NCBI GenBank assembly: GCA_949292175.1
Contig: CASEYJ010000013.1
Coordinates: 1 to 64,000 of the forward strand
Direction of reading: 5' to 3'
From: an uncultured bacterium
GTDB taxonomy: Bacteria; Cyanobacteriota; Vampirovibrionia; Gastranaerophilales; Gastranaerophilaceae
DNA: 64,000 nucleotides
Under the pieces are notes generated by a model. That model had not been told where the DNA came from. It saw only the letters and a program-made list of their open reading frames with translations, and did no database searches. The translations under genes were made by a program, and so were the position numbers. The number at the start of each line of letters is the position of its first letter. Position 1 is the first letter of the stretch. Positions 19,802 through 28,260 of this stretch are shown in pieces.

Positions 19802-19838
19802 AACAAAAGGTTTGACCACACTTTATAGCCAAACCTTT
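19802..19838 (-). terminator. Hairpin with T-rich tail between response regulator and kinase: terminator or attenuator
   Basis: On the minus strand AAAGGTTTG pairs with CAAACCTTT (19838-19830 with 19814-19806) around a 15-nt loop and is followed by TTGTTTTA. It would end or reduce transcription after the response regulator, giving less kinase than regulator. Confidence 0.6.
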
Positions 19839-19882
19839 AAAACTATCCCTACATCTTCTTTGAATTTATAAATCTTGAAGTG

Positions 19883-20581
19883 TTATGCTGAGATTTTGGA
19901 ACGAACTTTTTTTCCAAAACCGTTATTTAGTGCATAAAGTACAGCTTGTGTTCTGTCGTTAACTTGTAATTTTTGGAAAATATTATTTACGTGTGTCTTA
20001 ACAGTAGTTTCTGAGATAAATAATTTTCCTGCAATACCCTTGTAGTTATTACCTTGAGTAAGTAGGTCCAAAACTTCTTCTTCTCTTGATGTTAAGTATG
20101 TGAGAAGATTTTCTTCTGTAGAAGCAGCACTTTCTTCTTTGAATGAGCGTTGGAAATATTCGAAGAATCTTGAAGAGAGAGCTGATGGAAGATACACTTT
20201 TCCTGATAAGATTTCATCGATTGCATAAATTAACTGTGCTGAAGCCATAGTTTTTAGGATATAGCCTTTTGCACCAATTTTCATTGCGCGGAAGATTAAA
20301 TCAGAATCATCATATCCGCTTAAGACTAAGATTTTTGTACCGAGTTCAAGTTTTTCGATTTCTTGGATTGCTTGCAAGCCATCTTTTTCTGGCATATTAA
20401 CGTCCATAATAATTAATTCAGGACGATATTTTTTTGCAAGGTTGACACCAATGTTTGCACTTGTTGTTGTCCCTACTACATCGTAGTTAGTTTCAAGCGT
20501 GATTAGCTCCTTAATACCTCTAAGATGATCAGAATTATCGTCTATTAACAATATTCTTGATTTTTTCTTGAACTCTCTCAT
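19883..20581 (-). CDS. NarL/LuxR-family response regulator (232 aa)
   Basis: The receiver domain (residues 8-125) has the acidic pair DD (14-15), the phosphoacceptor Asp60 in LIIMDVNMPEKDG, a Ser/Thr-type switch in ILVLSGYDD and the Lys in GAKGYILKT. A linker leads to a LuxR-type helix-turn-helix (about 162-225) with LTSREEEVLDLLTQGNNYKGIAGKLFISETTVKTHVNNIFQKL. It should be a DNA-binding regulator activated by phosphorylation, most simply by the kinase encoded downstream. Its target genes are unknown. The ATG at 20581 has a GAGGGG site at normal spacing. Confidence 0.92.
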   Translation of the reverse strand: MREFKKKSRILLIDDNSDHLRGIKELITLETNYDVVGTTTSANIGVNLAKKYRPELIIMDVNMPEKDGLQAIQEIEKLELGTKILVLSGYDDSDLIFRAMKIGAKGYILKTMASAQLIYAIDEILSGKVYLPSALSSRFFEYFQRSFKEESAASTEENLLTYLTSREEEVLDLLTQGNNYKGIAGKLFISETTVKTHVNNIFQKLQVNDRTQAVLYALNNGFGKKVRSKISA

Positions 20582-20780
20582 TTTTCCCCTCTTCTTTCCT
20601 TTGCTCTCTACACTTTATATACTACATTTTTGGGTGGGGTTTTTCATCCATGCCTCGATTGATGTTTGAAGTTGTAAAGCATGAATTACTGATGTAAATC
20701 TTTCGGTTGAGAAAGTCTCTAAATCCATGGCTATATCATGTTTTTGCCCATGGTTGATTTTTTGGATTGATTTTTTGCGT

Positions 20781-20819
20781 CTAAACTGTTTAGTCTAATT
20801 TTTTCGTTTATGATATAAT
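20781..20819 (+). promoter_or_regulatory. Extended -10 promoter of rmuC with upstream 13-bp dyad
   Basis: TGATATAAT (20811-20819) is an extended -10 with a perfect TATAAT hexamer. No good -35 is present. A dyad CTAAAC-T-GTTTAG (20781-20793) lies about where -35 would be and could be an activator or repressor site. The rest of 20582-20780 shows nothing else I can name. Confidence 0.6.
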
Positions 20820-20841
20820 CCAAAAAGATTAAGGAGAGTGT

Positions 20842-22002
20842 ATGGAATTTTTAATATTTTTTATTGGGTTTATAGTTGGTGCTATTGCTGTTTTTATCCC
20901 ATCTCATTTTATAAAAAAACAAAATGGTGCTTTTAATAATGAGCTTATGGAGCAGATGAAATTGTATTTCGAAAATACTGCGAATAAGGTATTACAAGAA
21001 AATACGGCTGTATTTTCCGAGCAGAATAAAGAAAAACTGGAGGAGTTCTTTAAGCGTTATAAAGAAAATTCTGAATCGCTTTCAAATCAGAATAAGGAAA
21101 GATTGGATGAATTTTATAAGCGTTTCAGAGATAAGATTGAAGATTTTGAAAGACGTAATGAAGAGAACTTTAAGGCTGAAGCTGAGAAGTTTACTCGTTT
21201 CGATGTTAACATAAAGAGTTTTCTTGAAGCCGGAAACAAGATTTCGCACGATACAACCGCACTTGTGAATGTTATGAAATCAGATAATCGTACACAAGGT
21301 CACTGGGGTGAGATCGTTTTAGAACGAGTGCTGGAAGCTTCCGGACTTCGCAAGGATGAAGAATATAAAATTCAAAAAAGTACAGCTGAAGGCAGACCTG
21401 ATGCTACTATCTTTTTGCCTGAGGGTAGAAGAGTTTATATTGATGCGAAAACTTCTCTTTCATCTTGGGAAGGTTATGTTAACGGTGAAACTGAACAGGA
21501 TAGAGAGGATAGTTTGAAGAGTTTTATTGACTCTACTAAATCACATATCGCAGGACTTGCAAAGAGGGATTATTCTTTAGAGGAAGCTTCTCCTGATTAT
21601 GTCTTGATGTTTATCCCGATAGAAAGCTGCTATTCAATGATGTTTTGCGATGATTGTGCATTGTGGGATTTGGCTTGGAAAAATAAAATTATGCCTGTTT
21701 CTCCATCTACACTTCTTTCAGCTTTAAAGATTATTAATGCTTTTCACGTTGTTGATAGGCAGAATAAAAATGTCTTAGAGATGGCTAGGTTGTGTACCAG
21801 CGTTCATGATAAATTCGCGGCGATGTTATCTGAACTTTTAAAAATTCGTTCTAACTTTGACGATACTCTTAAAAAGTTGGACGGAAAGGGGAATATTATA
21901 AGTCAGATTTCTAAGTTGGAAAAATTAGGGTGTGCTTATTCAAAAGAAATTCCGGAATTGCCAAATGAATTGGTTGATGATGTTGAAAAAGAGACTTTGT
22001 AA
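20842..22002 (+). CDS. rmuC: DNA recombination protein RmuC (386 aa)
   Basis: One N-terminal membrane helix (residues 2-23) is followed by a long coiled coil (about 30-125) and the conserved RmuC domain: GHWGEIVLERVLEASGLRKDEEY, then GRPDATIFLPEGRRVYIDAKTSL, which carries the PD-(D/E)xK-nuclease-like core (Asp, Asp-Ala-Lys). RmuC limits rearrangements between inverted repeats and is thought to be a membrane-tethered nuclease-fold protein. The length is near the family norm. AAGGAGAG lies 4-5 nt before ATG. The stop codon is inside the terminator stem, so the gene is monocistronic. Confidence 0.93.
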   Translation: MEFLIFFIGFIVGAIAVFIPSHFIKKQNGAFNNELMEQMKLYFENTANKVLQENTAVFSEQNKEKLEEFFKRYKENSESLSNQNKERLDEFYKRFRDKIEDFERRNEENFKAEAEKFTRFDVNIKSFLEAGNKISHDTTALVNVMKSDNRTQGHWGEIVLERVLEASGLRKDEEYKIQKSTAEGRPDATIFLPEGRRVYIDAKTSLSSWEGYVNGETEQDREDSLKSFIDSTKSHIAGLAKRDYSLEEASPDYVLMFIPIESCYSMMFCDDCALWDLAWKNKIMPVSPSTLLSALKIINAFHVVDRQNKNVLEMARLCTSVHDKFAAMLSELLKIRSNFDDTLKKLDGKGNIISQISKLEKLGCAYSKEIPELPNELVDDVEKETL

Positions 22003-22020
22003 AAACAAAGTCTCTTTTTT
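21988..22020 (+). terminator. Terminator of rmuC, probably bidirectional
   Basis: A perfect 13-bp stem (AAAGAGACTTTGT with its complement, loop AAAA) overlaps the rmuC stop codon and is followed by a T run. On the other strand a shorter T run could serve the GH13 gene ending at 22049. Confidence 0.9.
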
Positions 22021-22048
22021 TTATGTGAATTTTATTTGCCTTAGTATT

Positions 22049-24340
22049 TTATTTTTCTAGTGCAAAAATTCTAAATTCAGAAGGTTTAAGTTCTTCAAAG
22101 TGTAGTTCGTTAGCTGCACCTTCCCATTTTTGAGCCGTATATTTTTTGTTTTTGTAAATGTATTCAGTTGTAATTCTGAAATCAGAAGGTAATTTTATTT
22201 CTTTATTTTCTATCGGTTGACCTTTTATCCAGTTTTGCTCGCTTGTTCCGTCTTCGTGGTGTGTGGTTACAAACTCGGTAGGATATTTGTAGTTTGCTGC
22301 AACTAAAATTGCTTTTTTTAGCGGGTCACAAGAAATTAACCATACAACAAAACCGTCTTCATCTTGAACCATTATTTGAGCTTCACCTTCTGTGATTATT
22401 GGTTGGCCTTTTACAAATCTGTCAATGGCGTCAAATTTTTCGAAGAATTCAATGTTGTTTTCACGTTCCATTGAGATTTCTTCACCAATAACTTTTTCAA
22501 TTCCGCGTTTTGTAAAACTTTCGTCACCATCTATATATAACACAGGTCTTTGTGCAAATTTTCCGCCAGGCAGAAGTTTATATTTAGCCCATTTGAATAA
22601 TGCACCTGCTGCTGTTAACTGCCCAGGGTATTGGTCAATATCTCTAAATTCTCCGTCCTGGTTATTATATGCTTTTAGTATAGACAGTCTTTTGTTTTCT
22701 TTGAAGTCTACATTATAATTTGTAAGGGCTTGATTGTCCTCAGTGATTTTTTCAGGAGTCTTGTCCTGCTGTGATACAATGTCATTACCCCATAGCAAAT
22801 CAAAATTCATACCCTCGTGGTATTCTTTTAGGAAGTTATCCCAAAGCATATATTCAGCTAATGTTCCAAAATAAGGAAGCTTTTCTTTCATTGTTGTATT
22901 AAGCTGCTTTAGTACTTCTCTAGGAGCACGATAGCTTATTGGAACTCCTGCTGCTTCAGACACTTCATCTACAATGTGGTCAATATGGTCAACTCTGAAT
23001 CCGTCAAAGTTGTAATCACTTTGGAGTTTTTGCATCGCATTTATGAAGTAGTCAATTACAGGTTTGTTGTAACTTCCATTTTCCAAATACACAAAATAAT
23101 ATGGAGTTTGACAATCTAAATTTGCAAAATGAGTTACGTCTTCTCCCTTATAATCGTAGTGTTTGAATGTAGGGTATCCGCCGCATTCACTCATCTTGTC
23201 GTAAACAGGAACGCCTGCTGAACACCAAGCTCCGCCCGGTGCAGGCCATAACCCCTCATCAATAAGGGCTTTGATTATATCAATTTGTTTTGTGATATCG
23301 TCTTCTGTTAATTTTTGATTAGGTTTGAAGTCTTGTATTTTGGCAACTATGTCACGAACTCTTTTGTGAATTTCTTCTTGATTAGATTTTTCACACATTT
23401 TTTGGCAGAGTGATTTTTTGCAGTCGGCCATTTCTTTATCAAATGTGTCGAATAGTGACTGATATTGTTCTGCAAGATTTCCTGATGTACCTGATTGAGA
23501 TTGTTTATAGATGTTTTTTATAACATCTACATCCTCAGCATCATATGCACCTTTTAAGTGTTCTGCGATTGTTGAAATGTTGTCTATAATTTGTTTGTCA
23601 AGGAATGGAATATCGAACCATCTTGCAATAGACGGGTTTGCAAGAACTGCCTTTGAAAACCTTCCAGTTTGAGGCAGAATGTCATATATTACAGGGTGGC
23701 CTGCAAGTTGAGCCAGTTCTATGAACGTTTGAACTTGCTCCTTAGCGTTCATTCCTGTTAATTCTCCCAATTCTTTGTCATAAAGTTTTTCACTTACTTC
23801 AGAACTTTTTGGTAAGTATGCACAGCCGAATTCTCTTGGGTGGAATGGTATTAAATAGATTGTTGTGTTGAAAATTCCGCTGTCTAAATTTCCAGTCGGG
23901 AGGATTAGAAGCTGGCGGAGCCAATCCATAAATTTTCCGGTCTCTTTTGTTTTGTTTCCGTCACCAAGTCCAGCTAAGTTTATAAGTTTTATGTTGTGAC
24001 CTTCTTTTTTGAACCAGTTGGAATTTGTTACATTGTTTCTGGCAAGAACACTGACTTTATCATTGGCAAATTTGAATTTTCCGTCTTTAAAAATTCCATT
24101 CTTTTTCCATTTTGTTTCAAGACCAAATAAGATTTCTGCATTTGTAAGTTCTTCAAGAGCTTTTACGTATGGATAATTTAAGTACCCGTATGTGCTTATG
24201 ATGTCTTTTAACTCTTCTTTTCTTTTACTTGAAATTGTGTCAAAATTGTACTTCGCTCGTAGTTTTGCGTAAATCTTGTTCAGCTTTTCTGCTTTGTTTA
24301 TCTGTTCAGGGTTTTTCTTGCCAAATAAAAATTCTAACAT
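22049..24340 (-). CDS. GH13-like (alpha-amylase superfamily) glycoside hydrolase/transglycosylase (763 aa)
   Basis: A (beta/alpha)8-barrel of GH13 type is indicated by IYDILPQTGRF (region I), FDGFRVDHIDH (region II, nucleophile Asp), LAEYMLWD (region III, acid/base Glu) and YNNQDGEFRD (region IV, where the usual NHD reads NQD). A beta-sandwich-like C-terminal part begins around residue 655. There is no signal peptide, so it should act on glycogen, maltodextrin or another internal alpha-glucan. A large N-terminal part (1-150) is unlike common amylases, and I cannot name the specificity. It is the last gene of an operon with the ABC exporter and a small unknown protein. Confidence 0.75.
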   Translation of the reverse strand: MLEFLFGKKNPEQINKAEKLNKIYAKLRAKYNFDTISSKRKEELKDIISTYGYLNYPYVKALEELTNAEILFGLETKWKKNGIFKDGKFKFANDKVSVLARNNVTNSNWFKKEGHNIKLINLAGLGDGNKTKETGKFMDWLRQLLILPTGNLDSGIFNTTIYLIPFHPREFGCAYLPKSSEVSEKLYDKELGELTGMNAKEQVQTFIELAQLAGHPVIYDILPQTGRFSKAVLANPSIARWFDIPFLDKQIIDNISTIAEHLKGAYDAEDVDVIKNIYKQSQSGTSGNLAEQYQSLFDTFDKEMADCKKSLCQKMCEKSNQEEIHKRVRDIVAKIQDFKPNQKLTEDDITKQIDIIKALIDEGLWPAPGGAWCSAGVPVYDKMSECGGYPTFKHYDYKGEDVTHFANLDCQTPYYFVYLENGSYNKPVIDYFINAMQKLQSDYNFDGFRVDHIDHIVDEVSEAAGVPISYRAPREVLKQLNTTMKEKLPYFGTLAEYMLWDNFLKEYHEGMNFDLLWGNDIVSQQDKTPEKITEDNQALTNYNVDFKENKRLSILKAYNNQDGEFRDIDQYPGQLTAAGALFKWAKYKLLPGGKFAQRPVLYIDGDESFTKRGIEKVIGEEISMERENNIEFFEKFDAIDRFVKGQPIITEGEAQIMVQDEDGFVVWLISCDPLKKAILVAANYKYPTEFVTTHHEDGTSEQNWIKGQPIENKEIKLPSDFRITTEYIYKNKKYTAQKWEGAANELHFEELKPSEFRIFALEK

Positions 24341-24368
24341 ATTATCTCCAATCTAGTCCTATTCCAAT

Positions 24369-24719
24369 CTATTCTTTTATGAAAATTCCAGCTTCCGCCT
24401 TGCCTAAGTCTACAAGGTTTATCGGAGTGTTTACATCTTCGCTGTATTCAATATCATTTTGCGTGAAATTTAATTTGTTTTCAAGTAAATCTTTTTGAAT
24501 ATCTACATTTTCTGTCGATGTGAATAAGTAAAACTTATTTACGTTTTTCATATATAAGCCAAATGCTGTACCTCCTGCTTTTGACAGATTTTTTAGGAAT
24601 TCAGCTTTTATTTCGTCTTTGTTAAACCCGTTGAAAGTATAGTCTTTCATTGTAAAAAGTGTTTTTGATGTTTCTAACAATACGTATGGTTCAATCCATT
24701 TTTTTATAACTATATTCAT
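24369..24719 (-). CDS. Protein of unknown function (116 aa) between ABC exporter and GH13 genes
   Basis: I do not recognise the family. The protein is small and soluble, with alternating strands and helices, and no signal peptide or membrane segment. Its ATG overlaps the stop of the ABC exporter gene (ATGA), so translation is probably coupled, and it ends 28 bp before the GH13 gene. This tight spacing is the main argument that it is a real gene. Confidence 0.75.
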   Translation of the reverse strand: MNIVIKKWIEPYVLLETSKTLFTMKDYTFNGFNKDEIKAEFLKNLSKAGGTAFGLYMKNVNKFYLFTSTENVDIQKDLLENKLNFTQNDIEYSEDVNTPINLVDLGKAEAGIFIKE

Positions 24720-26542
24720 ACTGTTGCAATCTCCTGAGATTTAAACTGCATATCGTAAAGCTTTTTGTAAAAACCGTCTTGATTTTTAATTAGTTCTTCG
24801 TGACTTCCCAGTTCTGCAAGCTCTCCGTCATGAATTACTGCTATTCTGTCAGCACTGCTTATTGTAGAAAGTCTATGTGCAATTACAAAGACCGTTTTAT
24901 TTTTCATAAGATTATCAAGAGCTTTTTGTACAATAGCCTCAGATTCATTATCTAAAGCTGAAGTAGCTTCGTCTAAGACAACAATAGGCGCATCTTTGAT
25001 AATAGCACGTGCAATTGCAACTCTTTGTCTTTGACCGCCTGATAGAGTCGTACCTCGTTCTCCGAGTTTAGTATCCAGCCCCTTGTCAAGTGAATTTACG
25101 AATTCATCAATATGTGCAAGTTTAATTGCCCTTTCTAAATCCTCCTCTGTGGCTGTTTTGTTCCCAAGGAGAATGTTTTCTCTGATTGTTCCTGAAAACA
25201 TAAAATTATCCTGAAAAACGAATGAGATGTTATCTCTCAAAGAGTTTAAGCTAAAATCTTTTATGTTTTGTCCGTCTATTTCTATTGTTCCTGAGGTTAC
25301 ATCGTAAAATCTAGGAATTAGACTTACAATAGTACTTTTCCCACCGCCCGAATTCCCCACAAGCGCAATCGTTTCATTTTTACTAACGCTAAGGTTAAAG
25401 TTTTTTAATACAGGACAGTCTTTTTCGTATTCGAAATTTACGTTTTTAAATTCAATTGAATTTTTCAGTCCGTTCATTTGTTTATTGCCTGATTTGATTT
25501 CAGGGTGTAAGTCGAATAGTTCAAATACTCTGCTCATAGCAACAAACGTTGTTTGTAAATTTGCCAAGTCATTTCCGAGAGTTTTTGTTGGTTTGTACAG
25601 CAACAGTAATGAAGTTACGAATGAAGCAAAGCTTCCGGCTGTCATTTTGCCGGTTAAAATTAAGTGGTTACCAAGTGCCATAACAAGTGCAATACCTATT
25701 GAACAAACAAAGTACATTATAGGTGACATCCAGCCTACTCTTTTTGTCAAAGACATTGTGAGGTCGAATTGTTCTTGAATTTGTTTGTCGAATTTTGTAT
25801 TTTGTATTTCTTGCAAATTGTAGGCTGCCATTATTCTGTTTCCGGCGAATGTTTCGTTGAAATTTGTCGTCATATTTCCAACGACAACCATTGTCGCATT
25901 AGAAACTTTTTTAATTCTTTTTCTGATTAGTGTAACAGGGGTTATGGCTATTCCCATAACCGCTACTCCGATAATCGCAAGGAGCCAAGAATTATATAAA
26001 AGAACGCAAACGAGGCCGACAAGCCCAAATGCTGATGCTATAAGTGATTTTAGAATGTTAATGATACTTTTTGAAGCTAGTTCAGGGTCTGTCAAAAATC
26101 TTGAAAGCACTATTCCTGAAGTGTTTATATCATAAAATTTTGGATCTAATTGGGTGAGTTTTTTAAATAAATCAACTTTAAGAGAATTAGAAATTTTGTT
26201 ACCTGTCCAATCTGTAAGGTAATTGCTTGCGTATTTGAGGACACCTTGTAATATAGCAAATCCAACAATACCAAAAGGTATTATAAATGCAAGCCAAGAT
26301 TGCAAGTGAACAGTATGTCCTAAAAATGTCCAAGTTTGGTTAGGGTTCCCGTTAACAACAAAGTCCATATATGGTTTCAAAGACAACGCAACGACACCAT
26401 CGAGTAAGCCAAGTGGAATTGCAATTGCAATGTTAAGTATGGCTCTTCCCATTACAGGTTTTATGTACGGAAAAATTTTATTCAAAAGATAACCGTAGTT
26501 GAATGCCGTTTTTGACGATGTGTCTTTTAATTTATATTCCAT
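24716..26542 (-). CDS. ABC exporter, MsbA-like half transporter with fused ATPase (608 aa)
   Basis: An N-terminal six-helix membrane domain (about residues 30-330) is fused to a nucleotide-binding domain (345-590) with Walker A GNSGGGKST, Q-loop VFQDNFMFSGTIRENI, signature LSGGQRQRVAIARAI, Walker B IVVLDEATSALD and H-loop IAHRLST. Such homodimers flip lipid A precursors, other lipids or drugs. MsbA is the nearest well-known relative, but the cargo cannot be told. It heads a three-gene operon with a 4-bp overlap to the next gene. The start ATG 26542 has GAAGGA 8 nt upstream. Confidence 0.92.
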   Translation of the reverse strand: MEYKLKDTSSKTAFNYGYLLNKIFPYIKPVMGRAILNIAIAIPLGLLDGVVALSLKPYMDFVVNGNPNQTWTFLGHTVHLQSWLAFIIPFGIVGFAILQGVLKYASNYLTDWTGNKISNSLKVDLFKKLTQLDPKFYDINTSGIVLSRFLTDPELASKSIINILKSLIASAFGLVGLVCVLLYNSWLLAIIGVAVMGIAITPVTLIRKRIKKVSNATMVVVGNMTTNFNETFAGNRIMAAYNLQEIQNTKFDKQIQEQFDLTMSLTKRVGWMSPIMYFVCSIGIALVMALGNHLILTGKMTAGSFASFVTSLLLLYKPTKTLGNDLANLQTTFVAMSRVFELFDLHPEIKSGNKQMNGLKNSIEFKNVNFEYEKDCPVLKNFNLSVSKNETIALVGNSGGGKSTIVSLIPRFYDVTSGTIEIDGQNIKDFSLNSLRDNISFVFQDNFMFSGTIRENILLGNKTATEEDLERAIKLAHIDEFVNSLDKGLDTKLGERGTTLSGGQRQRVAIARAIIKDAPIVVLDEATSALDNESEAIVQKALDNLMKNKTVFVIAHRLSTISSADRIAVIHDGELAELGSHEELIKNQDGFYKKLYDMQFKSQEIATV

Positions 26543-26634
26543 ACTCCATCCTTCCCCTCTTACCCTTATAATAAAAAATAATTACACAAAATTATCTATT
26601 TTGCAACGGCTTGACATTGTGGGCTTTTAGAGAG

Positions 26635-26663
26635 TTGACAATGGTTTTCTTTTTGATTAAACT
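26635..26663 (+). promoter_or_regulatory. Promoter of the small Met-rich ORF
   Basis: Perfect -35 TTGACA (26635-26640), 17-bp spacer and -10 TAAACT (26658-26663). The predicted RNA (about 26670 to 26849) is about 180 nt long and ends at its own terminator before the next gene. Confidence 0.65.
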
Positions 26664-26695
26664 TTGCTCAGTGAAAAATTAATGGGAAAGAAATT

Positions 26696-26788
26696 TTGAA
26701 AGAACAGTCATTCAAAAATATGTCTATGGCAATGATGATGGGTATGCAAATGATGATGTGCATGCCGACTTTGACTTGCCGAATGTGA
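26696..26788 (+). CDS. Possible 30-residue Met/Cys-rich peptide
   Basis: From a TTG start the peptide reads MKEQSFKNMSMAMMMGMQMM followed by MCMPTLTCRM: 11 Met after the start and two Cys in 30 residues. GGGAAAG lies about 6 nt upstream of TTG; an ATG at 26720 would give a 22-residue form without a visible Shine-Dalgarno. It has its own promoter and terminator, which argues for a real small transcription unit in this 341-bp gap. Met/Cys clusters suggest binding of soft metals such as copper (inference). It could equally be a small RNA whose ATG-rich stretch is translated only by chance. Confidence 0.4.
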   Translation: MKEQSFKNMSMAMMMGMQMMMCMPTLTCRM

Positions 26789-26817
26789 TCTTTCAATATT
26801 TCATAAAAGGGAAGTTA

Positions 26818-26849
26818 AAGCCGGTCAAAGATTTTGAGCCGGCTTTTTT
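26818..26849 (+). terminator. Terminator after the Met-rich ORF
   Basis: AAAGCCGG pairs with CCGGCTTT. The stem continues through TCAAA/TTTGA with one bulged G and is followed by TTTTTT. It closes the small unit about 35 bp before the next gene. Confidence 0.85.
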
Positions 26850-26883
26850 GTTGCGATTTTAATGTGTAGAAGGAATAGAAGTA

Positions 26884-28206
26884 ATGGTTTATAACTTAGA
26901 TGTAAAAAATAGATTTAATTCAAATTTAACTTTTCAGTCAAAGGCAAAAAGTGTTAGTAAGATTTCAGAAGATTTAACTAAAAATCTTGGAAAAAGGGAT
27001 AGGTTTCTTGCAAAAGTAATTGATTTAAAGGAAGGGGATTCCGGGTTATCTCATTCAAGGTTTGCTCAGGCTACATTGACCAATTGGTTTCCAAAGGCTG
27101 TTTTTGCTCGCAGCGTTGCTGATTTGTCGGAAATTTCTTTTTTGGAAGTTTGTGAGGGAGCTTTATTCTTTTATCTTCCGTCATTGATGGGTGAGTATTT
27201 ATCAAGAAGACAGATTTTTGCAAAACGATTGCCTGAAAATTTAAGAGGAGATATATCAAAGTCTGTAAAAGAGATTGTGAAAGATTCAAAAAACGCACAA
27301 AAACTTTTGCCGGTCAAGTCTGCGATTGTTCTCAGTTGTGCTGCTATTCCTGCTGCTGAATATGCTCTAAGTTTTGCAAAAAATCTGTTTACTCTAAAAG
27401 TTTTTAAGAAGGCTGATTTCTCAAGTGTTGTTAATCTGGATAAGAACAAGAAAGAGGATAAAACAGCACAAGAACGAGTTGAGAAAAGTTCAATTTCACA
27501 TCTAAAGAAGGCCGGAATCTTTTCAGCCGGAGCGTTTGGTGCAAGTTTACTTTTGGGAACACTTGGGCAGAAGTCAAAAACTGTTGCAAAAGCTTGTGAA
27601 GTTTTCCTTAATCCGGGTGCGAAAATTTATAAAGGTTTAGAAAAACTTGGTGTAAAATCTCCAAAACTTGGAAACTTTTTAGATAAATATTTGAATTTGG
27701 ATTTTGCAAGAAAGGCTGATGGCAGTCTTGCTCTAGGTGTTGGACAGCTTGCTGTTACTGTATTGTCAGGTGTTGCCGGTTACTTTGGGGCTGCCAAGGA
27801 TAGAGGTAAATTGGATGTTCAAGAAGTTGCAACAAGGGTTCCTGTAATTGCTCTTTATACAATTTTTGGTAGTGCTTTGTTTGATGAAGGTTTTAAGAAA
27901 ATTCTCTATAAGAACAAAAAGTTCCCTGAAATATTGAAAATGGATGAGGCGACAAAAGAACTTTCTGTTGCAAAATTGAATGATATTCCTGATATAGCAA
28001 AGAAGCTTGCAAATGGGGATGAAAAACTTTTAAAACAAAAAACAGCGGAACTATTTAAGGGTAAGGCTGTAATATCAATGGTTCCGTTTATGTTCAGTCT
28101 TCTTGTTGTCGGTGGTTTACTTGCTTTGATAAGTAGAATTTGGACTCAATACAGGTATAATCACGGGGTTGGAAATGATAATTATCAGCCTCAGATTAAA
28201 AAGTAG
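26884..28206 (+). CDS. Membrane-associated protein of unknown function with N-terminal F-Q-S-K tag (440 aa)
   Basis: No family is recognised. The first 25 residues are polar and contain LTFQSKAKS, the Phe-centred tag shared with three other unknown proteins in the window. Several Gly/Ala-rich hydrophobic stretches follow (about 155-172, 218-236, 288-306, 320-335, 400-420). They could be membrane helices, separated by Lys-rich segments. There is no classical signal peptide. AGAAGGA precedes ATG at good spacing. The gene faces the similar-style gene at 28259-29266 across a shared bidirectional terminator. Confidence 0.7.
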   Translation: MVYNLDVKNRFNSNLTFQSKAKSVSKISEDLTKNLGKRDRFLAKVIDLKEGDSGLSHSRFAQATLTNWFPKAVFARSVADLSEISFLEVCEGALFFYLPSLMGEYLSRRQIFAKRLPENLRGDISKSVKEIVKDSKNAQKLLPVKSAIVLSCAAIPAAEYALSFAKNLFTLKVFKKADFSSVVNLDKNKKEDKTAQERVEKSSISHLKKAGIFSAGAFGASLLLGTLGQKSKTVAKACEVFLNPGAKIYKGLEKLGVKSPKLGNFLDKYLNLDFARKADGSLALGVGQLAVTVLSGVAGYFGAAKDRGKLDVQEVATRVPVIALYTIFGSALFDEGFKKILYKNKKFPEILKMDEATKELSVAKLNDIPDIAKKLANGDEKLLKQKTAELFKGKAVISMVPFMFSLLVVGGLLALISRIWTQYRYNHGVGNDNYQPQIKK

Positions 28207-28228
28207 TACTACTATTTTGTGATATCAA

Positions 28229-28260
28229 AAACTCGTACAAATTTTGTACGAGTTTTTTTT
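28229..28260 (+). terminator. Bidirectional terminator between two convergent unknown genes
   Basis: ACTCGTACAAA pairs with TTTGTACGAGT around a very small loop. T8 follows on the plus strand and T5 on the minus strand, so it can serve both the gene ending at 28206 and the one ending at 28259. Confidence 0.88.
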
